Part shown: piece by piece, positions 9,127-18,577 of the stretch
Layout of the letters: each line of letters opens with the position of its first letter
Numbering within the stretch: the stretch's first letter is position 1
DNA from: Acidobacteriaceae bacterium
GTDB taxonomy: Bacteria; Acidobacteriota; Terriglobia; Terriglobales; Acidobacteriaceae
Assembly (NCBI GenBank): GCA_003164635.1
Contig: PLTV01000391.1
Location: 20,383 to 84,382, forward strand
DNA: 64,000 bases
Direction of reading: 5' to 3'
The notes under the pieces: model-generated
Databases searched by the model: none
Told to the model about the DNA's origin: nothing
Seen by the model: the letters and a program-made list of their open reading frames with translations, nothing else
Made by a program: the position numbers and the translations under genes

Positions 9127-10113
9127 TTAGAGGTGATTCGCAATCTCTTTCGCCAGCGGCTTGATCGCCGCGGTGGCACAGGGACACGACATGTACATGA
9201 TGCGAATCAGTTTGTCGCCTTTGCGCACGAACATCATTGAGTCCGCTTTCGAAAAGGCTTCATCGCCGATGCCGTCGATGGCGTCAATGCCACCGATCCC
9301 ACCCATGCCGAGCACCTTGGAATTCAAGCGCATCTGTTCCTCGGCATTGTTGGTGTCGATGCCAAACCCCAGCACGAGCGTGGTTCCATCGGGCCGATCG
9401 TTTTCGTTTGTTTCGTTCTTGGGCACGCTGTTCCCGACCGCTCCGGCAAATTGCTCGAGCATCCCTTGCGTTTTCTTGTCGATGGTGGCTTTGGCGGAGA
9501 CCATCGCGGTGGCGTGTTTGGCGGTCATGTCCACCGACGTGCCTTTGGCAAAGTAAGAGCAGCCGCCGTCTGCCGAAGCGGTGTCGACTACCGCGATACC
9601 GATAGCATTGCTCACATCCTCTTTGCTTAGCAGCTTGCACGCGTCGCCGGTGAATCCGGAGCTCGCAGCGGAAGGAGTCGGATCGGATGCTCGAGCCGCT
9701 GCACCCCCCGGCTTTTCAGACGCTGCCGCGGTCGGAGAAGCGGAAGGCTCGCCGAGCACCTCGCGCTTATATTCCTGCGCCTTCTGGCTCACCTTGTGGG
9801 CCACATAAATGACACCGCCGACCGCCAAGGCGCCGACGGCGAAGATAACGATCAAGACGACAACCAGAATCTTCACCCAGGCATTGGAGGATTTGGCGAC
9901 AGGGGCTGGAACCGGGCTGCCCTGCGTCGCGGCTGGCTGCGCGACAGGCTGAAACTCCGGTTGAGGCGTCGGAATGACCGCCGGGGTTGCCACGGGTTGA
10001 AATCCGGACTGCGCTGAGGGTGCCGACGCCTGTTGCATGCTTGCACCGCAAGAACCGCAAAATCCTGCGCCTTCCGGAACTGGTGCTCCACATTTTCCGC
10101 AAAACTTGTTCAT
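9127..10113 (-). CDS. Zinc-ribbon, single-TM protein with exported C-terminal domain
   Basis: 328 residues from ATG 10113, which has AGGAGA seven bases upstream; the GTG two codons earlier is rejected. A zinc ribbon (C5, C8, C19, C22), a Pro/Gln-rich linker and one transmembrane helix (about 79-105) precede an exported domain of about 180 residues that begins GDACKLLSKEDVSNAIG, like the small secreted DUF3558-type domains, with several Cys (including CPC near the end). The helix and juxtamembrane segment, GGVIYVAHKVSQKA, closely match GGVVYVGYKVKQKA in the OmpA-domain protein, so the two share an N-terminal module by duplication. Function unknown. Confidence 0.8.
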   Translation of the reverse strand: MNKFCGKCGAPVPEGAGFCGSCGASMQQASAPSAQSGFQPVATPAVIPTPQPEFQPVAQPAATQGSPVPAPVAKSSNAWVKILVVVLIVIFAVGALAVGGVIYVAHKVSQKAQEYKREVLGEPSASPTAAASEKPGGAAARASDPTPSAASSGFTGDACKLLSKEDVSNAIGIAVVDTASADGGCSYFAKGTSVDMTAKHATAMVSAKATIDKKTQGMLEQFAGAVGNSVPKNETNENDRPDGTTLVLGFGIDTNNAEEQMRLNSKVLGMGGIGGIDAIDGIGDEAFSKADSMMFVRKGDKLIRIMYMSCPCATAAIKPLAKEIANHL

Positions 10114-10237
10114 AGTCACTTCTCCTGGTTGGCTCCACGATTGAGCCCGGTTGGTGCTTCAATTCGTGAAGTTGACTTGCAAAACGTTTCATTTTTGCAT
10201 TGAAACGGATCGCGTCGACCATCGGTACCGCCTCCAT

Positions 10238-10702
10238 TTACTCGCAGACAAGGTGGGAGGCGTTCAAACTGACCATCTCCTTCTCAGTAAGCCCAGGCAG
10301 AAAATGCGCGTATACGATCGAGCTGGCGTTTACATCTTCGCCGTCCTTGCCTCGCGCCCCGGTTATGGAAACAGCTACTGTTCGATCGGCATTGTAAAAT
10401 GAGTCCTGCGATCGATCGACTCCATACGCATATGCTTTATGAAATCCGGGAAGTTGGGCCGCGTACCAGGCGACGGTGGCACTGAGCTTGCCGGTATTCA
10501 CGGTGTAGAAATTCGCCTGCATCTTGCTCTTGCACATCTGCGTTTCCGGAAGCTGCGTAGGATCGTTTCCGCCGATCATTTCACCCGAGGCGGTTGGAAT
10601 GATCGGAAGCTTGGTGAGAGGGTCGGTGGTGAGAGTTGCGGCGCCGGCAAATGCCGAAAAGCCTAGGAAGACGGTGATTGCTACCCTTGAATTCCGTTTC
10701 AT
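10238..10702 (-). CDS. Small exported protein of unknown function
   Basis: 154 residues from ATG 10702, with GGAG six bases upstream; ATG 10708 and GTG 10714 are alternatives. The N-terminus (MKRNSRVAITVFLGFSAFAG) is a Sec signal peptide likely cleaved after GAA. The mature part holds two Cys (MCKSK and the penultimate residue), which may form a disulfide, and ends in a compact alpha/beta region (ATVAWYAAQLPGF... VAVSITGARG). No family recognised. It belongs to the same-strand zinc-ribbon run. Confidence 0.65.
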   Translation of the reverse strand: MKRNSRVAITVFLGFSAFAGAATLTTDPLTKLPIIPTASGEMIGGNDPTQLPETQMCKSKMQANFYTVNTGKLSATVAWYAAQLPGFHKAYAYGVDRSQDSFYNADRTVAVSITGARGKDGEDVNASSIVYAHFLPGLTEKEMVSLNASHLVCE

Positions 10703-10769
10703 ATTCATCTCCACTCCGGTGTGTCAGGATCCACCTGCCAGGCATAACCCGAACCTTGCCATTCGCCAG

Positions 10770-11234
10770 CTAGGGCGTATTCGATAGACTGAGCGCGATT
10801 TTCTTTGCATCGTCTTCCGAGGCGCTTACAGGAAGTGTGATCTCGGCAATGCAGGAATTCACCCTCCCGGGGGTTTCTACGTGATAGCTGACAAGCGGTG
10901 GGCTCCCGCCTGGCCTGTTCACCCAAAACGCGCGGCTCGCCGAGTTCTCGAAAACCTTGTCGACATTCAGGACCTTGAGTGTTTCGGCTGAGAATGCGTG
11001 GTATTGCCTATGCCCCGAGGTCACGATGGTGGTCGTGCGTTGAGGCGAATTAGCGTATCCGGGGATTGAAAGCAGCGTCCAGTTTGGCGGCACAGAGATC
11101 TGGCAGGCGCCTGTCTTGTCCTTCACCGTTTGCAATCCGGATTGTGCAGTCAGAGCAGTTGAGCCGATGAGTAACGAGATCGTTACGACCCCGCTGGGTA
11201 CGATATGTTGTGCCCACCTGTAAAGCTCGCTCAT
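10770..11234 (-). CDS. Small exported protein of unknown function
   Basis: 154 residues from ATG 11234; AGGAG lies nine bases upstream, while the ATG at 11240 is too close to it. A signal-anchor-like hydrophobic stretch at about residues 14-30 (VVTISLLIGSTALTAQS) suggests export. The mature domain starts KTGACQISVPPNWTL, resembling PsbP or DUF1795-type periplasmic domains (ISVPxxW), and has a second Cys (NSCIAEITLPVS) available for a disulfide. The role is unknown. It lies 32 bp after the first gene of the run. Confidence 0.65.
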   Translation of the reverse strand: MSELYRWAQHIVPSGVVTISLLIGSTALTAQSGLQTVKDKTGACQISVPPNWTLLSIPGYANSPQRTTTIVTSGHRQYHAFSAETLKVLNVDKVFENSASRAFWVNRPGGSPPLVSYHVETPGRVNSCIAEITLPVSASEDDAKKIALSLSNTP

Positions 11235-11266
11235 ATTCATTTCTCCTTGGACATCCCGTTGTGAGG

Positions 11267-11779
11267 CTAGTGAACGTTGGAAGGGGCCTGAACATTGCTG
11301 TACTCGTACCGGCTGGAAATTAGCCGGCCTTCGAAGCGAGCCTCGGATTTGAGCACGAGCCCATTTCCCCTGGCGATCCAAACCGTTGCATCGCCGCCGC
11401 TGGCCTGGTTATGCGACGTGTATTTAGTGGCGGCTATGCCGTTCACCGCTTCATCTGAAATGCGTCGACAGTCCCGCAACTCTTTGACCGAGTCCGCGGT
11501 ATCACGGGCAAATGCCTGCATGGAAGTCGTCGACCGGCGCCAGACGCCCCCCGTTCCCCAGAAGACTCCGCCGGGTAACACGATGTCTTCAGAGAGAACA
11601 GAGTGATTGCCACCCGTCTCAGTCGAGTAAGTATGGTGCGGGGTCCGCATCAACAACTGCTGAGCGTCGGCCTCGGCCTTGCAGGAGGCGTCCTGCGCAA
11701 AGGAATTAAGGCCGAAATAGAGCAGCAGGTATACCGGCCAAATCCCGGACTTGAGGCGGCGGAAGTGGAAACCATTCAT
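11267..11779 (-). CDS. Exported protein of unknown function, first gene of the zinc-ribbon run
   Basis: 170 residues from ATG 11779, seven bases after GGGAG; ATGs at 11785 and 11794 are in frame. A signal peptide (LKSGIWPVYLLLYFGLNSFAQ) is cleaved near FAQ. The C-terminal half (TVWIARGNGLVLKSEARFEG... SRYEYSNV) has the strand pattern of LolA/RseB-like lipoprotein carrier folds, which is a guess. The gene is divergent from the winged-helix regulator at 11956, so the 176-bp space between them should hold the operon promoter. Confidence 0.65.
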   Translation of the reverse strand: MNGFHFRRLKSGIWPVYLLLYFGLNSFAQDASCKAEADAQQLLMRTPHHTYSTETGGNHSVLSEDIVLPGGVFWGTGGVWRRSTTSMQAFARDTADSVKELRDCRRISDEAVNGIAATKYTSHNQASGGDATVWIARGNGLVLKSEARFEGRLISSRYEYSNVQAPSNVH

Positions 11780-11955
11780 TCGCATGGCTCCCATCTAGCT
11801 CCAGGTCGACACCCGCGGTCAAACTAATCTCTGACCAACGCTGTACTAACCGCTAATGGTTTGCGATGCAGCTATTTGCGGGCACTTGCTAACGGTTCTT
11901 CCGGGAACTGCGCGCATGCTAGACTGGGTGGACCTGACGCGGGCCGACCTGGGCG
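11780..11955. promoter_or_regulatory. Divergent promoter region between zinc-ribbon run and winged-helix regulator
   Basis: The 176 bp separate two divergent transcription units. An imperfect inverted repeat of AACCG (CTAACCGCTAA) and CGGTT (GCTAACGGTT) lies here and could be an operator. I cannot assign -35 and -10 elements with confidence. Confidence 0.35.
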
Positions 11956-14721
11956 ATGGACGAAACGAACCAAAAATCGGCTCCTTCGACCGATGCCGTG
12001 TACCGGTTCGGGCTTTTCGTCCTGGATGCTTCGGCGGGGTTGCTCTCCCGCAATGGCCTGCGTATCCGCCTGCAGGACCAGCCATTCCAATTACTCGCTT
12101 TGCTTCTTGAGAAGCATGGACAAGTCGTAACTCGCGAGGAGATTCGGCAGCGGCTTTGGAAGAGCAACACCTTCGTCGACTTCGACAAGAGCCTGGGTGT
12201 CGCAGTCCTCAAGGTGCGGGAAGCTCTGGGTGACAGCGCGGCAAATCCAAGGTTTCTGGAAACGGTGCCCCGGCGCGGTTATCGATTTATCGCCCCAGTC
12301 TCAGTCGAGGTTTCTTCGTATCAAGCGCACCCCGCCCTAAATGCCAACGTTTCAAGTCACCCGAGCGCCCAATCGTCCGCGGATTCAGTGGTTGCTCAGG
12401 CGAGCGCACCCGATGTGGCGGAAGCGCCGACTGCTCCGGCGCGACTGCGCATCGTCTGGTATACCGTGGCGGGAATATTCGCGGCAATCGGCTTGGCTTT
12501 CACGGCCGGCCGCATCCATTCGCACGCACCAAAGGAAGAAGCGGGGCCGCCCACGACCACCGTCCAACCCAAGGTGCGTCGCTCCGTGGCTGTGCTGGGC
12601 TTTCGGAATTTGACAGGAGGCCCGGACCAAAAGTGGCTTTCCGCCGCTTTCACTGAAATGCTCAACACAGAGTTAGGCGCAAACGGCGATTTGCGCCTGG
12701 TGTCCGGCGAAGACGTCGCCAACGTAAAGCATGACCTCTCTCTGCCGGACGAAGATACGCTGGCCAAGTCCACTCTGGGGCGGATTCGGTCTAGTCTCGG
12801 GGCAGATGTCGTGGTTGTCGGTTCGTACACCCTCCTCAACGATGGTGAGAAGACCAAGGTTCGCCTGGACATCCGCGCACAGGACACGGCTCTTGGGGAG
12901 ACAATGTTTGAAGATGCACTTACCGGTAATGAGAACGATCTTTTCGATCTCGCTTCGCAGGCCGGTGCCCGGCTTCGCGAGAGCCTTAGCCCCTCCCTTA
13001 GCCTTGCCCCGGCGGCAGATGTTCCTCGATTCTCAGGGTCTTCGAACCAACTTGCATTGCAGTTCTACAGCGAGGGACGCTCGCGGCTTTATGAGTTTGA
13101 TTTTGTGGGCGCGCGCGACCTGCTGAAGAGAGCCGTAACGGCGGACCCGGACTTTGCCCTGGCCCATTCTGCGCTCGCGAGCGCATTGACCAGTCTCGGC
13201 TATGAGGTGCAGGCACGCGATGAGGCGAAACGTGCCCTTGAACATGCACATGGCTTGCCATCCGAGATCGTGCTCACCATCCAGGGCCAATACCAGGAAT
13301 CGATAGTTGACTGGCCAGCGGCGGAGCAGACGTATCAAAGACTGCTCCAGCTCTCTCCGGACAATCTCACCTATGGCCTGCAGCTCGCCAGGGCACAACT
13401 TCATGTGAATTCCGCGGAATCGGCAAAGACGCTTGCACGGCTGCGAATGCTTCCCGCTCCGGTGGGCGATGACCCTCGAATCGATCTGATGGAGGCTTCC
13501 GCACTGATGGCCCTGGATCTACCGAAGGCGCGCATGGCGGCGCAAAATGCAATCGCCAAGGCCTCAGCGCAACGTGCCTCGCTCATGGTGGCTCGCGGAT
13601 ACGGGATGCTCTGCCAACTGGACTCCGCGGCTGGAGTGCCCATGGACCAATCCATCTCGGAGTGCAATCTTGCTCGAAACAGTTTCATCAGCGCAGGAGA
13701 TCTAAACAACGCGGCCCGAGCCCTGAATGACCTCGCAGCTATCTATTATCGGCAGGGCAATCTCGTTCAGGCCCAGGCAATGTGGCAGGAAGCGATTGAA
13801 GTATTTCGCAAGGTAGGAGACAAAGAGGGGTTGGCAGCCTCTTCAAACAATGTGGGCGACGTTCTTCTGAATCGCGGAGAATTGAAGACAGCCCGGAAAT
13901 TGCTCGAACAGGCGCTCGATGGTTATCGGCTGACTGGAGATCGCGCGGGAATGGCGCTCGCGATGGTTGACCTTGGCCAGATTGATCTGCTGAAGGGCGA
14001 ACTTGCCGCAGCCCGAACCAACTATCAGGAAGCAGTCACAATTGCCATTCAGGCCGGCGACAAGAGTGCGATTGCGTACGGTCAAGTCGGGCTCGGCGAT
14101 ATTTTCCTTGAAGAGGACAATCTGGCCGAAGCCCGCAAGCAATACGAAAAAGCGCTGCAACTCAGAAGAGATTTTGGCGAGAAACAAGCGATTGTTCAAA
14201 CGAGAGTTGCACTTGCGCGCCTTTTGATCGAAGAGGGCCACGCCCCGGATGCCGAGCCGGAGGCACGCCAATGTCTCGAAGAACTTCATCAAGAGCGATT
14301 GCCAGATGACGAAATCAGCGCTGGGATTGTGCTCTCGGAGACAATGCTTAACCAGACTAAGAACGATGATGCGAAGAAGGAAATCGATGCTTTGCGTCCC
14401 CTTGCAGAAAAGACGCTCAACCGGGAATTGCAGCTGAGATTCTCGCTCGAATTCGCGCGAGTTCTGCTTGCGGAACACATGCTCGGTTCATCGCGAACAG
14501 TGTTGGGCCAGGTGTCGACCGGTGCGGTATCAGAAGGATTTGCAAGCCTTGCGTGGGAAGCGCAGATGGACCTCGCGCGGGCGCAGGGCGAAGGCGGCGA
14601 TGCGGCAGGCGCGGTAATGGTGCTGAAGTTCTTGAATGAAAAAGAACGCAGATCGGGTTTTTTGCTTCTTGCCCGGAAGGCAGACTCAATCGCAAGACTG
14701 TGGCACAACGCACACAAGTAG
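11956..14721 (+). CDS. CadC-like membrane-bound winged-helix regulator with TPR repeats
   Basis: 921 residues. An OmpR/PhoB-type winged-helix DNA-binding domain (about 15-115, ending RFLETVPRRGYRFIAPV) is followed by a disordered linker, one transmembrane helix (about 165-187), a TolB/FlgO-like alpha/beta domain (SVAVLGFRNLTGG ... LGADVVVVGSYT, about 210-325), and tetratricopeptide repeats from about 350 to the end. There is no receiver domain, so control is by direct membrane sensing as in CadC/ToxR proteins. Such wHTH-TM-TPR proteins are abundant in Acidobacteriota. Its position, divergent from the zinc-ribbon genes, makes it their likely regulator. Start ATG 11956 has no strong Shine-Dalgarno. 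Confidence 0.85.
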   Translation: MDETNQKSAPSTDAVYRFGLFVLDASAGLLSRNGLRIRLQDQPFQLLALLLEKHGQVVTREEIRQRLWKSNTFVDFDKSLGVAVLKVREALGDSAANPRFLETVPRRGYRFIAPVSVEVSSYQAHPALNANVSSHPSAQSSADSVVAQASAPDVAEAPTAPARLRIVWYTVAGIFAAIGLAFTAGRIHSHAPKEEAGPPTTTVQPKVRRSVAVLGFRNLTGGPDQKWLSAAFTEMLNTELGANGDLRLVSGEDVANVKHDLSLPDEDTLAKSTLGRIRSSLGADVVVVGSYTLLNDGEKTKVRLDIRAQDTALGETMFEDALTGNENDLFDLASQAGARLRESLSPSLSLAPAADVPRFSGSSNQLALQFYSEGRSRLYEFDFVGARDLLKRAVTADPDFALAHSALASALTSLGYEVQARDEAKRALEHAHGLPSEIVLTIQGQYQESIVDWPAAEQTYQRLLQLSPDNLTYGLQLARAQLHVNSAESAKTLARLRMLPAPVGDDPRIDLMEASALMALDLPKARMAAQNAIAKASAQRASLMVARGYGMLCQLDSAAGVPMDQSISECNLARNSFISAGDLNNAARALNDLAAIYYRQGNLVQAQAMWQEAIEVFRKVGDKEGLAASSNNVGDVLLNRGELKTARKLLEQALDGYRLTGDRAGMALAMVDLGQIDLLKGELAAARTNYQEAVTIAIQAGDKSAIAYGQVGLGDIFLEEDNLAEARKQYEKALQLRRDFGEKQAIVQTRVALARLLIEEGHAPDAEPEARQCLEELHQERLPDDEISAGIVLSETMLNQTKNDDAKKEIDALRPLAEKTLNRELQLRFSLEFARVLLAEHMLGSSRTVLGQVSTGAVSEGFASLAWEAQMDLARAQGEGGDAAGAVMVLKFLNEKERRSGFLLLARKADSIARLWHNAHK

Positions 14722-15058
14722 TTTCATGGTTTCTTGCTATCCCGCATGCAATTGGATCCACGATCCAAATGCCTCAGGTGTTTCGCAAAGCAAAAAACGA
14801 AAGGTGGAGCGGCATCGCGAAGATTTGCGAGGAAGGTAGCGCTCTCCGCCTGAACGGCAGAGTCATTCCTGGCGTTGCCTTTGTCTCGGTAGGGTCCGTT
14901 CGGGGCGCTCGGCGGCAACAGTGGAATTGATTCCGAAGTTCGCTTCGGCCTGTGAATACAGTGATTGGTACAAAGCAATGACAAATCCCTAACAATCTGC
15001 GGCGGCTGCCGCCTCATACTCAGCCTCAATGCGACACAAACCTTTGAGAGCCAAATGT
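14722..15058. other. 337-bp intergenic region upstream of the TonB-dependent receptor
   Basis: No gene is supported here. It holds a perfect short hairpin (14933-14948) and a weak array of TGACA-like half-sites at 11-bp spacing: GTACA at 14968, TGACA at 14979, TAACA at 14990. The array resembles the clearer sites at 20994, 27497 and 30042. Confidence 0.4.
14933..14948. other. Perfect 6-bp hairpin with TTCG loop
   Basis: CCGAAG-TTCG-CTTCGG folds into a stem capped by the very stable UUCG tetraloop. It lies 212 bp after the stop of the TPR regulator and is not followed by a T-tract. It could be a 3' end or a processing signal for that gene, or a leader element of the TonB-receptor gene. Confidence 0.4.
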
Positions 15059-18000
15059 ATGAAAAGCCACTCGCGGCGGTGCATCTTCTTCCTATTGGCA
15101 GCTTACTTCTTTGTCGTTGCAAGCTCGGCGTTGGGACAGACTCCTGGAACAGGCGCCATCTCCGGCGTGGTGTATGACCCCGGCAGCCGAGTGGTCGGAA
15201 ACGCCGTAGTGTTGACGGTGAACGAAGCTACGCGCATTTCACGCGCTGTAGTTTCAAACGCGGAAGGCGAGTTCCGCGTTTCATTGCTGAGCCCGGGAAG
15301 CTACTCCGTGAGCGTCAAAGCGCCGGGATTCGCGGAGCGCACGGCCCAATCGATTCAGGTGACCGGGAGCGAGACAACCGCACTCGGCGTAAAACTGGAA
15401 ATTGCAACAGCGAGCGCCGGCGTACACGTGACCAGCGATGCCGAGATGGCTTCAATGGATAGTTCAACCCTGGGTCGCGCAGTCGAGCAGGACACAGTGC
15501 AGGCGTTGCCTCTGGCCAACCGGAATTACACCCAGATTCTCGCGCTGTCCCCAGGAGTTATCGTAAGTTTGCCGGATGCGACCGCGCTGGGTCGAGACTC
15601 GCAGAATGTTACTTCCAACGGCGCGAAGACCACATCGAACAACATCCAGTTCAACGGGATCGACGCGAATAACCTGTCGCAGAATTCGGCCGCCAACGAC
15701 GGCGAAGAGGTGGGCACGGCCGTTCCCGCGCCAGACGCGATTCAAGAATTCAAAGTGCAGACCGCGAACTTCGACTCGGCGTACGGTCGCGGGGCAGGCG
15801 CTAACGTCGACTTCGTGAGCAAAAGCGGTACTAACCAAAACCACGGGAGCGCCTGGGAGTTTGTCCGCAACAACCTCTTGAATGCCAATGGCTTTTTCTC
15901 GAAACTGGATGACCAGCAACGACCCACCCTGAAGCAGAACGAGTTCGGAGCTTCAGTTGGAGGGCCCATCAAGAAAGACAAAGCATTCTATTTCGTCGAG
16001 TACCAGGGAATCACTTCGGTCAATGGAGAAGGCGATGAAGTAACAACCACGCTTCCGCAACTTACGCCGGATCGCTCGGCTGCGACGCTGGGCGCACAGT
16101 TCTGCCCGGCGAGCAGGATGAACTTGTCTGGGTATCTTACCAACGCGGGTGGAACACAGGTAGCGTGCGACGGCTCGAATATCAATCCTGTTGCTCTCGC
16201 GTTGCTCAATTTCAAATTCAAGAACGGCGCGTATGCCATTCCCAGCCCCCAGGTGAGCCTGCCGGCGCAGGCGGGACAACTGCCGGTTGGTCAGTCGACC
16301 TTCGCTCCACCCGCGAGATACCAAGAGAACCAGTTTAGCGTGAATATCGATCAAGTGATGAGCGACAAGAACACGTTGTCAGGCAGGTTCTTCTACTCGC
16401 GAGCGCCGACTACTGAGCCGTTCTCCCCCAATGCCGCAAATCTGCCTGGATGGGGTACGAACGAGCTCGATCAAAATACGATGTTGGTTCTCGCGGACAC
16501 GCATGTGTTCAATTCGAATCTCGTTAACCTGGCGCGATTTGGATACATGCGGTTCGACGGCATTTCATCCGTGTTAAATCCAATTCTGGCGTCGGACGTG
16601 GGAATGGATACGCCGACCGGAGTTCCCGGCACGACAGCTTCAGCGCCGGGCGTGAGCATCGGTGGCCTATTCACGACTGGCGATGCCGGTACACCATCGC
16701 AGTGGCAAAACACGAACAGCTTCATCTGGCAAGACACGCTCGCGCACACGCATGGCCGCCACGACACAAGGTTCGGGCTGGAGATCAAGAGACATGAAGT
16801 CGATGTGTATGCGCCCTTCAGCGCGGATGGATTGCTGCAGATTGCCACGTTTGAAGACTTTCTTCTGGGCGAGAACGCGATACAAAATGGCAGCCCCATC
16901 GGGGTCAGCAACGTAACAAGCAGTACGGGCAGCTCCGGAATTTTTCGCAAGGACGAGCGCTATACCGATATCGCCGCATTTTTACAAGACGACATTCATC
17001 TGACTCATCGACTCACGGTCAACGCGGGCGTTCGTTATGAGATATTCGGCCCTCCTTCCGAGATCCATGGGCGTCTTCCGAGCTTCGATCCCTCGATTGC
17101 GGAAGCCCAGGTGCCGATCACAGGATCTCTCAGCGGATATACTTTGCCGGCTAACTTCTCAGGCACCATTCCCACAGGAGTCAGAAAGACCGCCACATCC
17201 GGCCTGTGGGAAGTTGACTACCACGATATCTCGCCGAGGCTCGGTTTCTCGTTGCAGTTGACAGAAAAGCCGATCCTTTTGCTCCGCGGAGGATACGGCA
17301 TCTATTTCGACCGGCCTTCCGCCGGCTTTGCGGAAGCGCAGATTGGGCAGCAGCCGTTCTCGCTGCAACAGATTTCTTTCAATGCGCAGAATGCGGGAGC
17401 GACCCTGGCGAGCCCGTTTGATCCATTGCTTCCGGACGTGTCGAGTTTTCCCATTTATCAGCCAAGAATTGCTGAGGGTGGTGCGTTTACGTCCGGCGTA
17501 TCGCCACACGTGATAGACCCCTACACGCAGGAATACAACTTGAACCTGCAATATGCTTTCGCGAAAGATTTCCTTCTCGAGGCGGGCTTCGTTGGCACGC
17601 ACACGACTCATTCGCCCGGGAGCATTGAATTCAACCAGGCACTTCTTGCGAGCGCGGGAGCGCCGGTGAACGGAACGACGATGAACACAGCGGCCAACGT
17701 GATTCAGCGGCTTCCCTTCGCTGGTATCGCTACCGGATCACTGTTTTCGGGCACTGAATTCGAGGCAAACTATAACTCGCTTCAATTCAGCCTGACTAAA
17801 CGGCTTAGTCGTGGATTGCAGTTTTTGGGCAGTTACACATGGTCAAAGATTCTTGATGAGACCAGCGGCTCGGGGGGAAGCAGCGTCTTTGAGCTCTGGC
17901 TGCTGACCAACGACCAGAACAACCCGCGTCAGGCATACGGCTTGACCGACTTCGATCGTGCCCAGAGAGCTGTGGTCAATTTTACGTGGGACGCTCCACA

Positions 18001-18550
18001 AATGCAGCAGGCGCCATCGCTGATTCGCCGATTGGTTTCAGGTTGGCAAGTGTCAGGCATTGGTGTGATCCAGTCCGGCAGTCCTGTAACGGTTCTTGAC
18101 AGCAACGCCGGCATTGTTTACGGCAACTTTGAGAACAGAGCACAACGCACGGGATCGAATCCATCCACTCACGGTTCGCTGCATACTCGAGTGCTCAACG
18201 GCTATCTCGACCCGAATGCATTTACGATAGCGCCCGAAGCGCCGAACGGAAGCGGGCCTGGAGACACGGGCTTCGGCAATAGCGGTGTTGGCGTTGCGCG
18301 CGGACCCGGCCAGCATAACTTGGACATGGCCGTCGAGCGAAATTTTCCTGTGACCGAGGGGCGCAGTCTGCGGCTCCGCGCGGAATTCTTCAATCTCACG
18401 AATACCCCACAGTTCGCCAACCCCAATAGCAGCCTTGATTTCACGTCGGGCCCAAATGGTCCAGTGAATCTGAATCCGTCGTTCGGCATGATTACGGCCA
18501 CCTCGGCGAACCCGCGCATCGTTCAGCTTGCACTGAAGTTTCTGTTTTGA
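15059..18550 (+). CDS. TonB-dependent receptor, Oar-like, with carboxypeptidase-regulatory domain
   Basis: 1163 residues from ATG 15059; an ATG ten codons upstream is open but lengthens the signal peptide's n-region. After the Sec signal (cleavage near ALGQ) comes a carboxypeptidase-regulatory-like beta-sandwich (about 28-115: GAISGVVYDPGSRVVGNA ... LSPGSYSVSVKAPGF). A plug domain follows (LPLANRNYTQILALSPGV ... NIQFNGID), then a long outer-membrane barrel ending in Phe (ALKFLF). Oar-like receptors are expanded in Acidobacteriota and take up large or poorly soluble substrates with TonB energy; the ligand cannot be read from sequence. The HPr-kinase-like gene follows by 27 bp, suggesting co-transcription. 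Confidence 0.92.
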   Translation: MKSHSRRCIFFLLAAYFFVVASSALGQTPGTGAISGVVYDPGSRVVGNAVVLTVNEATRISRAVVSNAEGEFRVSLLSPGSYSVSVKAPGFAERTAQSIQVTGSETTALGVKLEIATASAGVHVTSDAEMASMDSSTLGRAVEQDTVQALPLANRNYTQILALSPGVIVSLPDATALGRDSQNVTSNGAKTTSNNIQFNGIDANNLSQNSAANDGEEVGTAVPAPDAIQEFKVQTANFDSAYGRGAGANVDFVSKSGTNQNHGSAWEFVRNNLLNANGFFSKLDDQQRPTLKQNEFGASVGGPIKKDKAFYFVEYQGITSVNGEGDEVTTTLPQLTPDRSAATLGAQFCPASRMNLSGYLTNAGGTQVACDGSNINPVALALLNFKFKNGAYAIPSPQVSLPAQAGQLPVGQSTFAPPARYQENQFSVNIDQVMSDKNTLSGRFFYSRAPTTEPFSPNAANLPGWGTNELDQNTMLVLADTHVFNSNLVNLARFGYMRFDGISSVLNPILASDVGMDTPTGVPGTTASAPGVSIGGLFTTGDAGTPSQWQNTNSFIWQDTLAHTHGRHDTRFGLEIKRHEVDVYAPFSADGLLQIATFEDFLLGENAIQNGSPIGVSNVTSSTGSSGIFRKDERYTDIAAFLQDDIHLTHRLTVNAGVRYEIFGPPSEIHGRLPSFDPSIAEAQVPITGSLSGYTLPANFSGTIPTGVRKTATSGLWEVDYHDISPRLGFSLQLTEKPILLLRGGYGIYFDRPSAGFAEAQIGQQPFSLQQISFNAQNAGATLASPFDPLLPDVSSFPIYQPRIAEGGAFTSGVSPHVIDPYTQEYNLNLQYAFAKDFLLEAGFVGTHTTHSPGSIEFNQALLASAGAPVNGTTMNTAANVIQRLPFAGIATGSLFSGTEFEANYNSLQFSLTKRLSRGLQFLGSYTWSKILDETSGSGGSSVFELWLLTNDQNNPRQAYGLTDFDRAQRAVVNFTWDAPQMQQAPSLIRRLVSGWQVSGIGVIQSGSPVTVLDSNAGIVYGNFENRAQRTGSNPSTHGSLHTRVLNGYLDPNAFTIAPEAPNGSGPGDTGFGNSGVGVARGPGQHNLDMAVERNFPVTEGRSLRLRAEFFNLTNTPQFANPNSSLDFTSGPNGPVNLNPSFGMITATSANPRIVQLALKFLF

Positions 18551-18577
18551 CTGTGTGCCTCTGCGAAAGGACATCCC

